NCBI GenBank assembly: GCA_021781815.1
Contig: JAJXWB010000026.1
Location: 1-51,425, forward strand
Source of the DNA: Pseudomonadota bacterium
Lineage (GTDB): Bacteria; Pseudomonadota; Alphaproteobacteria; Rhizobiales; Beijerinckiaceae
Reading direction: 5' to 3'
DNA: 51,425 bases
Positions 16,329-27,091 of the stretch are shown here, one piece after another. Within the stretch, counting starts at the first letter, position 1. Every line of letters begins with the position of its first letter. The position numbers and the translations under genes are program-made. The notes under the pieces are model-generated. The model saw only the letters and a list, made by a program, of their open reading frames with translations, made no database searches and was not told the origin of the DNA.

Positions 16329-17951
16329 TCAGCAATGCAGACCGGGCGCCTCGTGGCCGGTCCGCGCCACATATTCGGAATAGCCGCCGCCGTATTTATG
16401 AACGCCCTCGGGCGTCAGCTCCAGCACCCGATTGGACAGCGCCGCCAGAAAATGGCGGTCATGCGAGACAAACAGCATGGCGCCCTCGAATTGCGCCAGC
16501 GCCGCGACCAGCATCTCCTTCGTCGCCATGTCCAGATGGTTGGTGGGTTCGTCCAGCACGAGAAAATTGGGCGGGTCATACAGCATTTTCGCCATGACCA
16601 GCCGCGCCTTCTCGCCGCCTGACAGCACGCGGCATTTCTTGTCGACGTCGTCGCCGGAAAAGCCGAAGCAACCGGCAAGCGTGCGAAGCGAGCCCTGCCC
16701 CGCCTGCGGGAAGGAATCCTCCAGCGACTGGAAGACCGTGCGCTCGCCGTCCAGAAGCTCCATCGAATGCTGGGCGAAATAGCCCATCTTCACGCTGCCG
16801 CCGACCGCGACCGTCCCCGCGTCCGGCTGCGTCGCGCCCGCCACCAGTTTCAGCAGCGTCGACTTGCCCGCGCCGTTGACGCCCAGGACGCACCAGCGCT
16901 CGTTGCGACGCACGCCGAACTCCAGCCCATCGTAAATCACGTGCGCGCCGTAGGACTTGCGCACGTCCTTCAGGCTCGCCACGTCGTCGCCGGAGCGCGG
17001 GGCCGGCGGAAAATCGAACGACACGGTCTGGCGGCGACGCGGCGGATCGACACGATCGATCTTGTCCAGCTTCTTCACCCGGCTCTGCACCTGCGCGGCA
17101 TGCGATGCGCGCGCCTTGAAACGCTCGATGAACGCGATTTCCTTTGCGAGCATGGCCTGCTGGCGTTCAAACTGCGCCTGCTGCTGCTTCTCGGCCAGCG
17201 CGCGCTGCTGCTCGTAGAATTCGTAATCGCCCGAATAGGTCGTCAGCGAACCGCCGTCGATCTCGACTATCTTGTTGACGATGCGGTTCATGAACTCGCG
17301 ATCATGCGAGGTCATCAGCAACGCGCCCTCGTAGCCCTGCAAGAATTGTTCGAGCCAGATCAGGCTTTCGAGATCGAGATGGTTGCTCGGCTCGTCCAGC
17401 AACATGGCGTCCGGGCGCTGGAGCAGGATGCGGGCCAGCGCCACGCGCATCTTCCAGCCGCCCGACAGCGCGCCGACATCGCCGTCCATCATCTCCTGCG
17501 TAAAGTTCAGGCCTGCCAGCACCTCGCGCGCGCGGGCGTCCAGCGCATAGCCGTCCATCTCCTCGAAACGACCCTGCGCCTCGCCATAGCGTTCGATGAT
17601 GGCGTCCATGTCGTCGGCGCGGCCGGGATCGGCCATCGCGGCCTCCAGCTCCCGCATCTCGGCCAGCACGGCGCTGACCGGGCCGGCGCCGTCCATCGCC
17701 TCGGTCACGGCGCTGCGGCCCGACATTTCGCCGACGTCCTGGCTGAAATAACCGACAGTGACACCCCGATCGACGCCCACCTGCCCCTCGTCCGGCGGCT
17801 CCCGGCCGGCGATCATCCGGAACAGCGTCGTCTTGCCGGCTCCGTTGGGACCGACAAGGCCGACCTTTTCCCCCTTCAGGAGCGCCGCCGACGCCTCGAT
17901 GAACAGGATCTGGTGGCCATTCTGCTTGCTGACGTTGTCGATTCGAATCAT
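16329..17951 (-). CDS. ABC-F family ATP-binding protein
   Basis: 540 residues with two ABC domains on one chain and no membrane segment. Walker A motifs are GPNGAGKT (34-41) and GVNGAGKS (about 350-357); signatures are LSGGWKMR and LSGGEKAR; Walker B motifs end in DEPSNHLD and DEPTNHLD. The linker between them is long, charged and Gln-rich (KQQQAQFERQQ), as in ABC-F proteins that enter the ribosomal E site to relieve translation stalling. Size and the DEPSNHLD form suggest the YbiT/YheS side of the family. The ATG at 17951 gives the standard MIRIDNVS start. Confidence 0.92.
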   Translation of the reverse strand: MIRIDNVSKQNGHQILFIEASAALLKGEKVGLVGPNGAGKTTLFRMIAGREPPDEGQVGVDRGVTVGYFSQDVGEMSGRSAVTEAMDGAGPVSAVLAEMRELEAAMADPGRADDMDAIIERYGEAQGRFEEMDGYALDARAREVLAGLNFTQEMMDGDVGALSGGWKMRVALARILLQRPDAMLLDEPSNHLDLESLIWLEQFLQGYEGALLMTSHDREFMNRIVNKIVEIDGGSLTTYSGDYEFYEQQRALAEKQQQAQFERQQAMLAKEIAFIERFKARASHAAQVQSRVKKLDKIDRVDPPRRRQTVSFDFPPAPRSGDDVASLKDVRKSYGAHVIYDGLEFGVRRNERWCVLGVNGAGKSTLLKLVAGATQPDAGTVAVGGSVKMGYFAQHSMELLDGERTVFQSLEDSFPQAGQGSLRTLAGCFGFSGDDVDKKCRVLSGGEKARLVMAKMLYDPPNFLVLDEPTNHLDMATKEMLVAALAQFEGAMLFVSHDRHFLAALSNRVLELTPEGVHKYGGGYSEYVARTGHEAPGLHC

Positions 17952-18094
17952 GCTTGCGTGGTCCAAGGCTGTTGCGGCGCCTTTATGCCACGCGGCGGGC
18001 GCGGCCCAAGCCCGCAACCGGGGCCGGTGTCATTTCGTCCACGGGGCGCTAACATCGGGCGATACACCCCACCCGATGCGCCGGAGCCCCGGAT

Positions 18095-18973
18095 ATGAAC
18101 GATCACCCGACCTACACGCCGCCGAAAGTCTGGACCTGGAACAAGGAAAACGGCGGCCGGTTCGCCGCCATCAACCGCCCGATCGCCGGGCCGACGCATG
18201 ACAAGGAGCTGCCGGTCGGGCGCCATCCGCTCCAGCTTTATTCACTCGCCACGCCGAACGGCGTGAAGGTCACGATCATGCTGGAGGAACTGCTGGCGGC
18301 GGGCCACGCAGGCGCGGACTACGACGCCTGGCTCATTCGCATCAATGAAGGCGACCAGTTCGGCAGCGGCTTCGTGACGATCAATCCGAATTCCAAGATT
18401 CCAGCGCTGATGGATCGCAGCGGGCCAACGCCGATCCGTGTTTTCGAATCCGGAGCGATTCTTCTCTATCTCGCGGAAAAATTCGACGCATTCCTTCCCA
18501 CACAGCCCGCGGCGCGCGCGGAATGCCTGTCCTGGCTATTCTGGCAGATGGGCAGCGCCCCATACCTCGGCGGCGGCTTCGGCCATTTCTACGCCTATGC
18601 GCCAACCAAGATCGAATACGCCATCGACCGTTTCGCGATGGAAACGAAACGCCAGCTCGATGTGCTGGACCGCCGCCTCGCCGAAACCGAGTATCTGGCG
18701 GGCGACGCCTACACGATCGCCGACATCGCGGTCTGGCCCTGGTACGGCCAGCTCGCGCAGGGCCGGCTCTACGAGGCCGGCGAGTTCCTGGCCGTGCAGG
18801 AATACAGAAACCTGCAGAGATGGACGAACGCCATCAACGCGCGGCCCGCGGTCAAGCGCGGCCGCATGGTCAACCGCGCGTTCGGCGACCCCTCGCAACA
18901 ATTGCACGAACGCCACGAGGCCAGCGATTTCGAGACGAAGACGCAGGACAAGGTGGAGGCGGGGAAGGGGTGA
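18095..18973 (+). CDS. yghU: YghU-type glutathione S-transferase (disulfide-bond oxidoreductase)
   Basis: 292 residues, the typical YghU length. The N-terminal extension VWTWNKENGGRFAAINRP is diagnostic for the YghU/Nu-class group. The thioredoxin-like domain (about 45-130) has LATPNGVKV, where Asn replaces the catalytic Cys or Ser and binds glutathione, and the ESGAILLYLA helix. The helical C-terminal domain carries YTIADIAVWPW. The family binds two glutathiones and reduces disulphide substrates. Directly after its stop lies the remnant of a toxin gene. Confidence 0.92.
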   Translation: MNDHPTYTPPKVWTWNKENGGRFAAINRPIAGPTHDKELPVGRHPLQLYSLATPNGVKVTIMLEELLAAGHAGADYDAWLIRINEGDQFGSGFVTINPNSKIPALMDRSGPTPIRVFESGAILLYLAEKFDAFLPTQPAARAECLSWLFWQMGSAPYLGGGFGHFYAYAPTKIEYAIDRFAMETKRQLDVLDRRLAETEYLAGDAYTIADIAVWPWYGQLAQGRLYEAGEFLAVQEYRNLQRWTNAINARPAVKRGRMVNRAFGDPSQQLHERHEASDFETKTQDKVEAGKG

Positions 18974-18998
18974 GCGGGGCTGGCGCGCCGGTCGGCGA

Positions 18999-19100
18999 GG
19001 AGATCGCATCCTGCTGTGCGGCGGCGACAAGAGCACGCAGGACCGGGACATAAAGGCCGCGAAGCAGCTTGCCGCCGCTTGGGACGAAGACAATGGCTGA
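18999..19100 (+). pseudogene. 3' remnant of a HigB/RelE-type toxin gene
   Basis: Thirty-three codons and a stop read GDRILLCGGDKSTQDRDI and continue Lys-Ala-Ala-Lys. This matches the C-terminal strand and tail of addiction-module killer proteins of the HigB-like RelE superfamily, where LLCGGDKSTQ is highly conserved. Nothing upstream of 18999 resembles the rest of the toxin: the yghU gene ends at 18973. The end overlaps the antitoxin ATG at 19093, the normal overlap for such pairs. I infer a deletion that removed about two thirds of the toxin. Confidence 0.65.
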
Positions 19101-19479
19101 AAAGCTCAGCGATTTCGATCCGGCGAACATGCTCAGGAACAGCGACGTCAGCCATATCGCCGCCGCGCGCGGCGCAGCCGCCCGCGCGAAAGGCATGAGC
19201 AGGATCGCGCGCGAAGCCGGACTGGCGCGCAAGCAGCTCGCCAAATCCCTGAGCGAGACCGGAAACCCGACGCTCGAAACCATGATGGCGGTGTTGAAGG
19301 CGATCGGTTTTGGGATCACCGGCATGCGGCGTGAGGACGGTTGGGTTAGCGAAAGCGAGCCTGCTCACGATCATCGACGCCGTGATGGCCTGGCTCGTCC
19401 GGCCATCCACGCCGCCCCGACGCGCTCATCCGCCGTCATTGCCAGCCCGGAGGAAATCGCGTTTGGCGATTTCGCCTGA
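19093..19479 (+). CDS. HigA-like addiction-module antitoxin (orphan)
   Basis: 128 residues. The first 85 match the addiction-module antidote family: a DFDPA start, then a helix-turn-helix GMSRIAREAGLARKQLAKSL and SETGNPTLETMMAVLKAIGF. Compared with the usual pattern about 15 residues seem to be missing between DFDPANML and HIAAARG. After residue 85 the sequence is Arg- and His-rich and unlike the family, which normally ends soon after KAIG, so the original stop may be lost. The cognate toxin upstream survives only as a 33-codon stub. It may still bind DNA. Confidence 0.7.
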   Translation: MAEKLSDFDPANMLRNSDVSHIAAARGAAARAKGMSRIAREAGLARKQLAKSLSETGNPTLETMMAVLKAIGFGITGMRREDGWVSESEPAHDHRRRDGLARPAIHAAPTRSSAVIASPEEIAFGDFA

Positions 19480-19507
19480 GCGAAGCAATCCATCCCCGGG
19501 ACACGTG

Positions 19508-19783
19508 TCAGGCCGCTTCGAGCCGCCGGACCTCCGCCTCGAACTCAAGGCGTAGTTGCGCGGCTTCTTCGTCCGGCAGCCAGTTGGCCATCTGCGGAAA
19601 AACGGTGCGCCAGTAGAGCGTGCCTCGGGAATCCAACGGAAAGCTCGCTGCCGCCCGCGCCTGCGCCAGAACCGCAAGCAGTTCCGCGCGCACTTTGGCG
19701 GGGTCCGGCCGATAGTCGACCCGCGCCGCAACGCCCGGAAGCTCCGGCTGGCTTTCGCCGAACAGGTCCAGTTGGCGCGTCAT
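19508..19783 (-). CDS. conserved hypothetical protein, 91 aa
   Basis: A small acidic protein that begins MTRQLDLFGE and has WLPDEEAAQLRLEFEAEV in its C-terminal helix. The pattern is familiar from short hypothetical proteins in Hyphomicrobiales, sometimes near integrases or DNA-related genes, but I know no function. There are no Cys, no membrane segments and no signal peptide. It stands alone, convergent with the antitoxin and divergent from mutB. Confidence 0.68.
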   Translation of the reverse strand: MTRQLDLFGESQPELPGVAARVDYRPDPAKVRAELLAVLAQARAAASFPLDSRGTLYWRTVFPQMANWLPDEEAAQLRLEFEAEVRRLEAA

Positions 19784-20121
19784 GACGGGCGGTTCGTCCT
19801 CGTTTCCCGGCGATTCGATTGAACTGAAGTTTGCCAGAGACCGCGGGCTATGGGGACGGGGCCTCTTCGATTATCCCCGGCTCCTGCGCCTCGGCGCCGA
19901 AGGCCGATATGACGCTCGCAGAGGTCTTTTTCTGTAACGCCCGCTTCCCGAATCGGTCAAAGATCGATTGTTCGGCCCGCAGGGGTGGCCGCGTCAAGGC
20001 GAGGCGGGTAAGGGGCTCAGCGGCACTGGCGCCCCAGCCTTTCGCCCACATGGCGCCGCACAATCGCTGGGGCTATAATGCCGCTCGAATTCCGGCGCCC
20101 CGGCGCCTCTGGACCCGAGAC
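19784..20121. other. 338-base divergent region upstream of mutB, with a TATAAT box
   Basis: A perfect TATAAT sits at 20074-20079 on the plus strand, 43 bases before the mutB ATG, and is a fair candidate -10 element, although no good -35 box lies 16-18 bases upstream. The frame of mutB remains open back to 19831, but the extra 97 codons do not resemble the mutase N-terminus. No riboswitch signature was seen. Confidence 0.4.
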
Positions 20122-22281
<2,160 letters not shown>

Positions 22282-22314
22282 TTCGGTCGATCCGCGGCAA
22301 AGGCGGAGGAGTCG

Positions 22315-22641
22315 ATGAAGCACACACTACTTGCCGGCGCCGCCCTGGCGGGCTCGCTTTTGTTCGCGCCATCGGCGTTCGCCTTCACCGCACAATCCAT
22401 GTGTCCCCAATGGGTCCAGCGCGGCCCGCACATCACGGCGGTCTGTTTCAGCGGTCACGGCAACGGCCTCGTCCCTGCGGCCATCGATCTGCGTAGCTGC
22501 GCGCCTGGCGCCGATGTCGGCAATTATTTCGGCGTTCTCGTGTGCATGAATCCGACCTGGCCCGACTACGGGCCGCCGCCGGGACCCTACGGCGGATGGC
22601 GGAGGGATGAATGGCGTCATGGTCCGCGGGGCTGGGATTGA
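22315..22641 (+). CDS. small secreted Cys-containing hypothetical protein, 108 aa
   Basis: A clear signal peptide MKHTLLAGAALAGSLLFAP with an AFA cleavage site near residue 22. The mature part has four Cys, a GHGNGLVPAAIDL stretch and a Pro-, Gly-, Trp-rich tail ending in HGPRGWD. A GGAGGAG box lies three bases before the ATG. The family is not recognised; an envelope location is likely. Its 3' end comes within 15 bases of the transglycosylase start, so the two are probably co-transcribed. Confidence 0.7.
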   Translation: MKHTLLAGAALAGSLLFAPSAFAFTAQSMCPQWVQRGPHITAVCFSGHGNGLVPAAIDLRSCAPGADVGNYFGVLVCMNPTWPDYGPPPGPYGGWRRDEWRHGPRGWD

Positions 22642-22655
22642 AACAAGGCTGGCGG

Positions 22656-23351
22656 ATGGGCAAGAGCTGGACGGCCTTGCGGGATCTGTTGATGGCGCGC
22701 GCAATCTGGCTTGAGGCCGCTCTTGCGACAATGCTGGCGTTCGGCGCTTCCGCCGCCGAGCGCGCCACCGCGCCCGAGCGTTACGATGCCCGCATCGCCG
22801 AACTGTCGCGCGCCCATGGCGTGCCGGAGCGGCTGATCCGCCGGGTGATCATGCGTGAAAGCCGGTATGCGCCGCGCCTGACGAACCACGGTCATTACGG
22901 GCTCATGCAGATCAAGCTGCAAACGGCGGCGGGGATGGGCTATCGCGGCGGCGCGGCTGGCCTGCTCGATGGCGAGACCAATCTCACCTATGCAGTGCCC
23001 TATCTCGCCAACGCCTATTTGACGGCGGACCGGGACGAAGACCGCGCTGTCCAGCTTTATGCAGCCGGGTATTACTTCATTGCGAAGCACAAGGGGTTGT
23101 TGTCGAGGCTGCGCACGGCCCGATCCGAACCGCTGGAGCCCGAGCCGGCCATCGCCTATGCCGCCCCGCCGGCGGAGCCGCCGGCGCCGAGCGGCCCTTT
23201 CGGTTTCCTGTTCCAGCCCCCTGTCGCGGACGCCGCTCCCGCCGATCAGCCGCTGACTGGAGAAATCGCGCAGGCGGAAATCGAACCAGACGCCGCGCCG
23301 CCCGCGCTGAAAGCGGCGCCTCTCCCGCCGCGGCGCCCAGCCAATCTTTGA
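22656..23351 (+). CDS. periplasmic lytic transglycosylase (SLT domain)
   Basis: 231 residues. The N-terminus carries a hydrophobic export segment ending FGASAAE. The SLT domain spans about residues 45-140: RRVIMRESRY contains the catalytic Glu, and HYGLMQIKLQTA and NLTYAVPYLANAY are the other family blocks. These enzymes cut peptidoglycan glycan strands to 1,6-anhydro ends. The remaining 80 residues are Pro- and Ala-rich and probably disordered. The start is uncertain: 22656 has an AAGG box seven bases upstream; 22692 would give a neater signal peptide, and 22611 overlaps the gene before. Confidence 0.85.
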   Translation: MGKSWTALRDLLMARAIWLEAALATMLAFGASAAERATAPERYDARIAELSRAHGVPERLIRRVIMRESRYAPRLTNHGHYGLMQIKLQTAAGMGYRGGAAGLLDGETNLTYAVPYLANAYLTADRDEDRAVQLYAAGYYFIAKHKGLLSRLRTARSEPLEPEPAIAYAAPPAEPPAPSGPFGFLFQPPVADAAPADQPLTGEIAQAEIEPDAAPPALKAAPLPPRRPANL

Positions 23352-23366
23352 ATCCGACCTGGCGCT

Positions 23367-24590
23367 TCAGCGAGCGGGCGGCGCCAGAACCTGACCGACG
23401 ATCGGCGCATTTGACGGCGCCGAACTCGCAGGCGCGGATGGAGCTGGCGGAGGCGAGGCGACGGGCGCCGCTCCGGCGTCGATGACCGCCTGCACGTTGG
23501 CGTCGGCCTCGCGCTTGCGCGTCAGCGTCGCGCCTATCTGGCGCACCGCATCGGGCGCATTCGCATAGGTGTCGTGGCCGATCCAGCCGGAGCCGAAGAA
23601 GGACAGGTCATAGACGCGCACGCCCAGGGCGTCGATCGCCGCGGCGTCCTTCGGATTGGACGGATCCATTGCGCCCAGGCGCTGACGCGAGCCCGCAATC
23701 CGACTGGACAGCGACAGCGCGCGATCGTCACGCGACACGAACACAGAGACGTGCGAGGGATCCAGCCGCGCCACCTGCTGGCGGAAAACGGTCAGGTCAA
23801 TGTCCGGCGCCGCTAGCATGATCGCGCCGAGCTTGCCGTCGAGGTCAGGATGACCGGCGATCGCGGTTTCGCGCAGCGCCTCCATCGTCAGCCACGCGCC
23901 CATGGAATGGGCGAGGACTTGAACACGCCCGACGCCCGGAGTGTGCGACAGATCGGCGATCAGCTTTTCAAGCGCGTCGCGCGAGGCGGTCGCCGATTCC
24001 TTGTCCGATTCATAGGCGAACAGATCGCCCTTCGAGGGCCAGGAGAAGAGGACAGGCACGCCGGTGAAGCCGCCGTCGGCGACGATCTGCGCCAGACGAA
24101 AGCGCGCCTCGGCAAGCGACGTATTGAATCCGTGCACGTACAGCAGGACATCGCGGCTGTTGCCGATCCGGCCGGAGATATGCGACGCCAGTTCAGCGTG
24201 AAACGCATCCGGATCCAGCGCGCGCCTGCGCAACACAACAAAATCCTTCTGCGGGTCCGGCGCGCCGAAGCGCGGCAGTTCGATCTCGCCGGGTTTGTGA
24301 TCGGGCGGCACGGAGACCGTCTGCAGCGAAAAGCTCGCGGCGCCATCACCGGAGGACTCGCCCGCCTTATGGTGCGTGGAGGCGACGAACATGGCCACTT
24401 GCTGCGATTCGCCCTGGGGCCTGGAAAAATAGCCGCCGACCGATCCGACCTTGTCCGAAAGCGCCGAAAACGACGACGAGGCGGTGCTGCACCCCGCCAG
24501 CGCAAGCGCAAGCGCGGGCAGAACGGCGATTGCCGAAATGCGGGAGACAGCGGCGCGACTGGAGCGACGCGTGCGGAGCAGATGAATCAC
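23367..24590 (-). CDS. DUF900 alpha/beta hydrolase lipoprotein
   Basis: 407 residues. A lipoprotein signal ends LALALAGC, with the lipobox Cys near residue 34, so the protein should be membrane-tethered. The hydrolase domain shows DVLLYVHGFNTS (oxyanion hole), LAHSMGAW (nucleophile Ser) and a late GHDTY-type His region, as in DUF900 proteins. The last 45 residues are Pro-, Ala- and Ser-rich. I chose the GTG at 24590 because AGAGGA lies six bases upstream and it leaves a normal n-region; an ATG at 24638 would add 16 residues without a ribosome binding site. Confidence 0.85.
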   Translation of the reverse strand: MIHLLRTRRSSRAAVSRISAIAVLPALALALAGCSTASSSFSALSDKVGSVGGYFSRPQGESQQVAMFVASTHHKAGESSGDGAASFSLQTVSVPPDHKPGEIELPRFGAPDPQKDFVVLRRRALDPDAFHAELASHISGRIGNSRDVLLYVHGFNTSLAEARFRLAQIVADGGFTGVPVLFSWPSKGDLFAYESDKESATASRDALEKLIADLSHTPGVGRVQVLAHSMGAWLTMEALRETAIAGHPDLDGKLGAIMLAAPDIDLTVFRQQVARLDPSHVSVFVSRDDRALSLSSRIAGSRQRLGAMDPSNPKDAAAIDALGVRVYDLSFFGSGWIGHDTYANAPDAVRQIGATLTRKREADANVQAVIDAGAAPVASPPPAPSAPASSAPSNAPIVGQVLAPPAR

Positions 24591-24800
24591 GGAATTTCCT
24601 CTGACCGCGCCAAGCGGTCGTGGCTCGCCCAATAACACGTCCGATTATTGAGAGACCGTTAATCAGGCCATCACGAAGCTCATGCGCGGCAAAGGGGGCG
24701 AGATTGCGACGCCGGGCATAGCCGGTTCGCCGACCGCTCTTGCAGCGGCGCGTTGGCGGACGCAATCTGCGGCGTTGTCGCACCTGCAACCTGGACACGC

Positions 24801-26201
24801 ATGACCGATCTTCTCGCCTTGTCCGCCCGCCAATGCCTCGAGTCTTTCGTGAAAGGAACCGTCACGCCCGTCGACCTGTTCGACGCGATTCTCGCCCGGC
24901 TCGAAGCGGTCGAACCGCAGATCAACGCCTTTGCGTTTGTCGATCGCGACAGTGGACGGCGCGCGGCGCAGGAAAGCGCGGCGCGCTACGCCAAAGGCGA
25001 GCCGATCGGACCGGCTGACGGACTGGTCGCCACCATCAAGGACAATGTTCTCGTGCGCGGCATGCCCAACCGGCGCGGCACGCGCACCAGCCCCGAAACG
25101 CCCGCGGCCGAGGATGCGCCGGCGACGGCCCGGCTGCGCGAAGCCGGCGCGATCATCCTCGGCAAGACGACGCTGCCGGAAATCGGGTGGAAGGGTCTGG
25201 GCGACAGCCCGCTCTATGGCGTCACGCGCAATCCATGGAAAATCGGATACACCACAGGCGGCTCATCCGCCGGCGCGAGCGCCGCCGCGGCGCTTGGACT
25301 TGGCCATTTCCATCTGGGAACGGACGGGCTCGGCTCGATCCGCATTCCGGCCGCGTTCACGGGCGTATTCGGCCTCAAGCCGAGTTTCGGCCGCGTTCCC
25401 GCCTGGCCGCTGTCGACAATGAGCGTACTGGCCCATCTGGGGCCACTGACGCGGCGCGTCGAGGATGCGGCCTTCATGCTTTCTCTGATCGGTCGGCCCG
25501 ATTCGCGCGACATCACCGCATGGAACACCCCCTGCCCCGACTATACGCGGGAATTGCATACCGGCGTCCGGCGCCGGCGCATCGCCTTCTCTCCGAGGCT
25601 GGGTTACGTCGATTGCGTCGATCCCGACATCGCGGCGGCAATCGAAAATGCGGCGAAAGCGTTTGAAGAACTCGGCTGCGATGTCGAGGAGATCGATCCG
25701 CCGATTTCCGACCCGCGTCAGATCACCGATGTTCTCTGGCATACCGGCGCGGCGGTCGCGATGAAGCATGTCGGCGGCGCCGAGCGCGGTCTCGTCGATC
25801 CCGGCCTGACAGGCGAAATCGATTCGGGTCGCAGCCTTTCGGCCGTCGCCTATCTCGACGCCTTCCTCGCGCGCGCCGCCCTCGCGCACAAGATGGCCGT
25901 GTTCCATGAGACCTACGATCTGCTGATCACTCCGCAAATGCCGACCGGCGCGATTCCGCTGGGCGCCGACGTTCCACCGGGCGGCCGTTTCAAGCACTGG
26001 ATTGAATGGTCGCCCTTTACCTATCCGTTCAACGTCACGCAGCAGCCTGCAGCCAGCGTTCCCTGCGGCTTGACGCGCGACGGTCTGCCGATCGGTCTCC
26101 AGATCGTCGGGCCGATGCGCGGCGACATGCTGGTGTTGCAGGCTGCGCGCGCGTTCGAGGAGGCCCGGCCGTTCGCCGTGATCGACGCGCCGACGACCTG
26201 A
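24801..26201 (+). CDS. amidase-signature family amidase
   Basis: 466 residues. The Ser-cisSer-Lys triad is complete: Lys80 in ATIKDN, the cis-Ser in TTGGSSAGAS (residues about 151-160) and the nucleophile Ser179 in GTDGLGSIRIP. The enzyme hydrolyses an amide bond in the cytoplasm, but family members range from GatA-like to aryl-amide hydrolases and I cannot name the substrate. No gatB or gatC is adjacent, so a role in tRNA amidation is unlikely. It is unrelated to the second amidase at 39434-40855 except by family. Confidence 0.9.
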   Translation: MTDLLALSARQCLESFVKGTVTPVDLFDAILARLEAVEPQINAFAFVDRDSGRRAAQESAARYAKGEPIGPADGLVATIKDNVLVRGMPNRRGTRTSPETPAAEDAPATARLREAGAIILGKTTLPEIGWKGLGDSPLYGVTRNPWKIGYTTGGSSAGASAAAALGLGHFHLGTDGLGSIRIPAAFTGVFGLKPSFGRVPAWPLSTMSVLAHLGPLTRRVEDAAFMLSLIGRPDSRDITAWNTPCPDYTRELHTGVRRRRIAFSPRLGYVDCVDPDIAAAIENAAKAFEELGCDVEEIDPPISDPRQITDVLWHTGAAVAMKHVGGAERGLVDPGLTGEIDSGRSLSAVAYLDAFLARAALAHKMAVFHETYDLLITPQMPTGAIPLGADVPPGGRFKHWIEWSPFTYPFNVTQQPAASVPCGLTRDGLPIGLQIVGPMRGDMLVLQAARAFEEARPFAVIDAPTT

Positions 26202-26228
26202 ACCTGACGCCCGACCGAAAGGATCGAT

Positions 26229-26912
26229 TCACCCCTGCCGCCGCTTGCGCGCAAAAAGACGGATCGTTTGCGCCACTGCGAGCACCAGCGCCGCTCCGAC
26301 GACGCTTGCGACAATGTCCGGCGGATCGCCCATACGGTCGAGCCATGCCGCGAAAACCGGATCGGCCGCCATCATTTCGCCGGCGACCCAGCCGAGCAGC
26401 GCGGCCCCGACCCAGATCAGCACGGGAAAGCGATCGATCAACCTCAACACGCTGCTCGCGCCGAACACCACGAGCGGAATCGACAGCAGCAGGCCAAAGA
26501 CGACCAGGCGCATGTCGCCATGCGCGACGCCGACGATCGCGAGCACGTTATCCAGCGACATCACGCCATCGGCGATCGTGATGGTTGCGACGGCGCCGAG
26601 GACGCTCGGGCGCGCCTTGACCGCGCCGTGACTTTCCCCGCCAGTCAGCAACTTGATCGCGATCGCCAGAAGCAGCACTCCGCCGATCAGCTTGACCAGC
26701 GGCAATCCGAGCAGGCGCATGATCGCCAACGTGAACAACACACGCAGCAAGATAGCCGCCGCCGCGCCCAGCACGACGCCATACCGCCGCTTGTTCGGCG
26801 GCAGTCCGCGACAGGCGAGCGCGATCACGACCGCATTGTCGCCCGACAAAAGCACGTCCAGCCAGCTGATCTGCAGGAGTTGGAAGCCGAAATAGGCGAA
26901 TGAATCGGTCAT
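26229..26912 (-). CDS. TerC/YjbE family integral membrane protein
   Basis: 227 residues with seven or so hydrophobic segments. The paired acidic motifs of the TerC fold are visible: LLSGDNAVVIA near residue 22 and GVMSLDNVLA near 115. Both Asp residues lie within membranes and are thought to bind metal; relatives export manganese or calcium or affect tellurite resistance. The ATG overlaps the stop of a 60-codon ORF by four bases. I looked upstream for a yybP-ykoY manganese riboswitch, often placed before such genes, and saw none. Confidence 0.88.
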   Translation of the reverse strand: MTDSFAYFGFQLLQISWLDVLLSGDNAVVIALACRGLPPNKRRYGVVLGAAAAILLRVLFTLAIMRLLGLPLVKLIGGVLLLAIAIKLLTGGESHGAVKARPSVLGAVATITIADGVMSLDNVLAIVGVAHGDMRLVVFGLLLSIPLVVFGASSVLRLIDRFPVLIWVGAALLGWVAGEMMAADPVFAAWLDRMGDPPDIVASVVGAALVLAVAQTIRLFARKRRQG

Positions 26913-27091
26913 AGGATTTCCGAAATAGCGCGCGCGACAATGATACCGCACGCCAGGGCTGCGGTCATCGCAGCGATATCCGCGCCGGCGCAGTCGCGAT
27001 CGTCGCAAGCTGCAAACCGCCGCGATATCGCGCTCGCCGTGTCAAGCGCACGCGGGAAGACGCCGCCCCCTGCGGTGAGAAACATCGCCAT
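26909..27091 (-). CDS. possible small ORF bridging meaB and the TerC gene, 60 aa
   Basis: The ATG directly follows the meaB stop (TGA-ATG) and the stop overlaps the TerC-gene start as ATGA, so it fills the gap exactly. The product has a hydrophobic C-terminal stretch, MTAALACGIIVARAISEIL, and two close Cys (residues about 29 and 34). No ribosome binding site of its own is seen other than sequence inside meaB. I recognise no family. It could be a coupled small protein or a chance frame. Confidence 0.3.
   Translation of the reverse strand: MAMFLTAGGGVFPRALDTASAISRRFAACDDRDCAGADIAAMTAALACGIIVARAISEIL

Noticed and set aside
19831-20121. N-terminal extension of mutB by 97 codons
   Set aside because: The extra sequence does not resemble any mutase N-terminus and would cover the TATAAT box; the ATG at 20122 gives the normal length.
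26913-27091. Possible yybP-ykoY manganese riboswitch upstream of the TerC gene
   Set aside because: The expected conserved loops are not present, and the space is filled by an open frame coupled to both neighbours.
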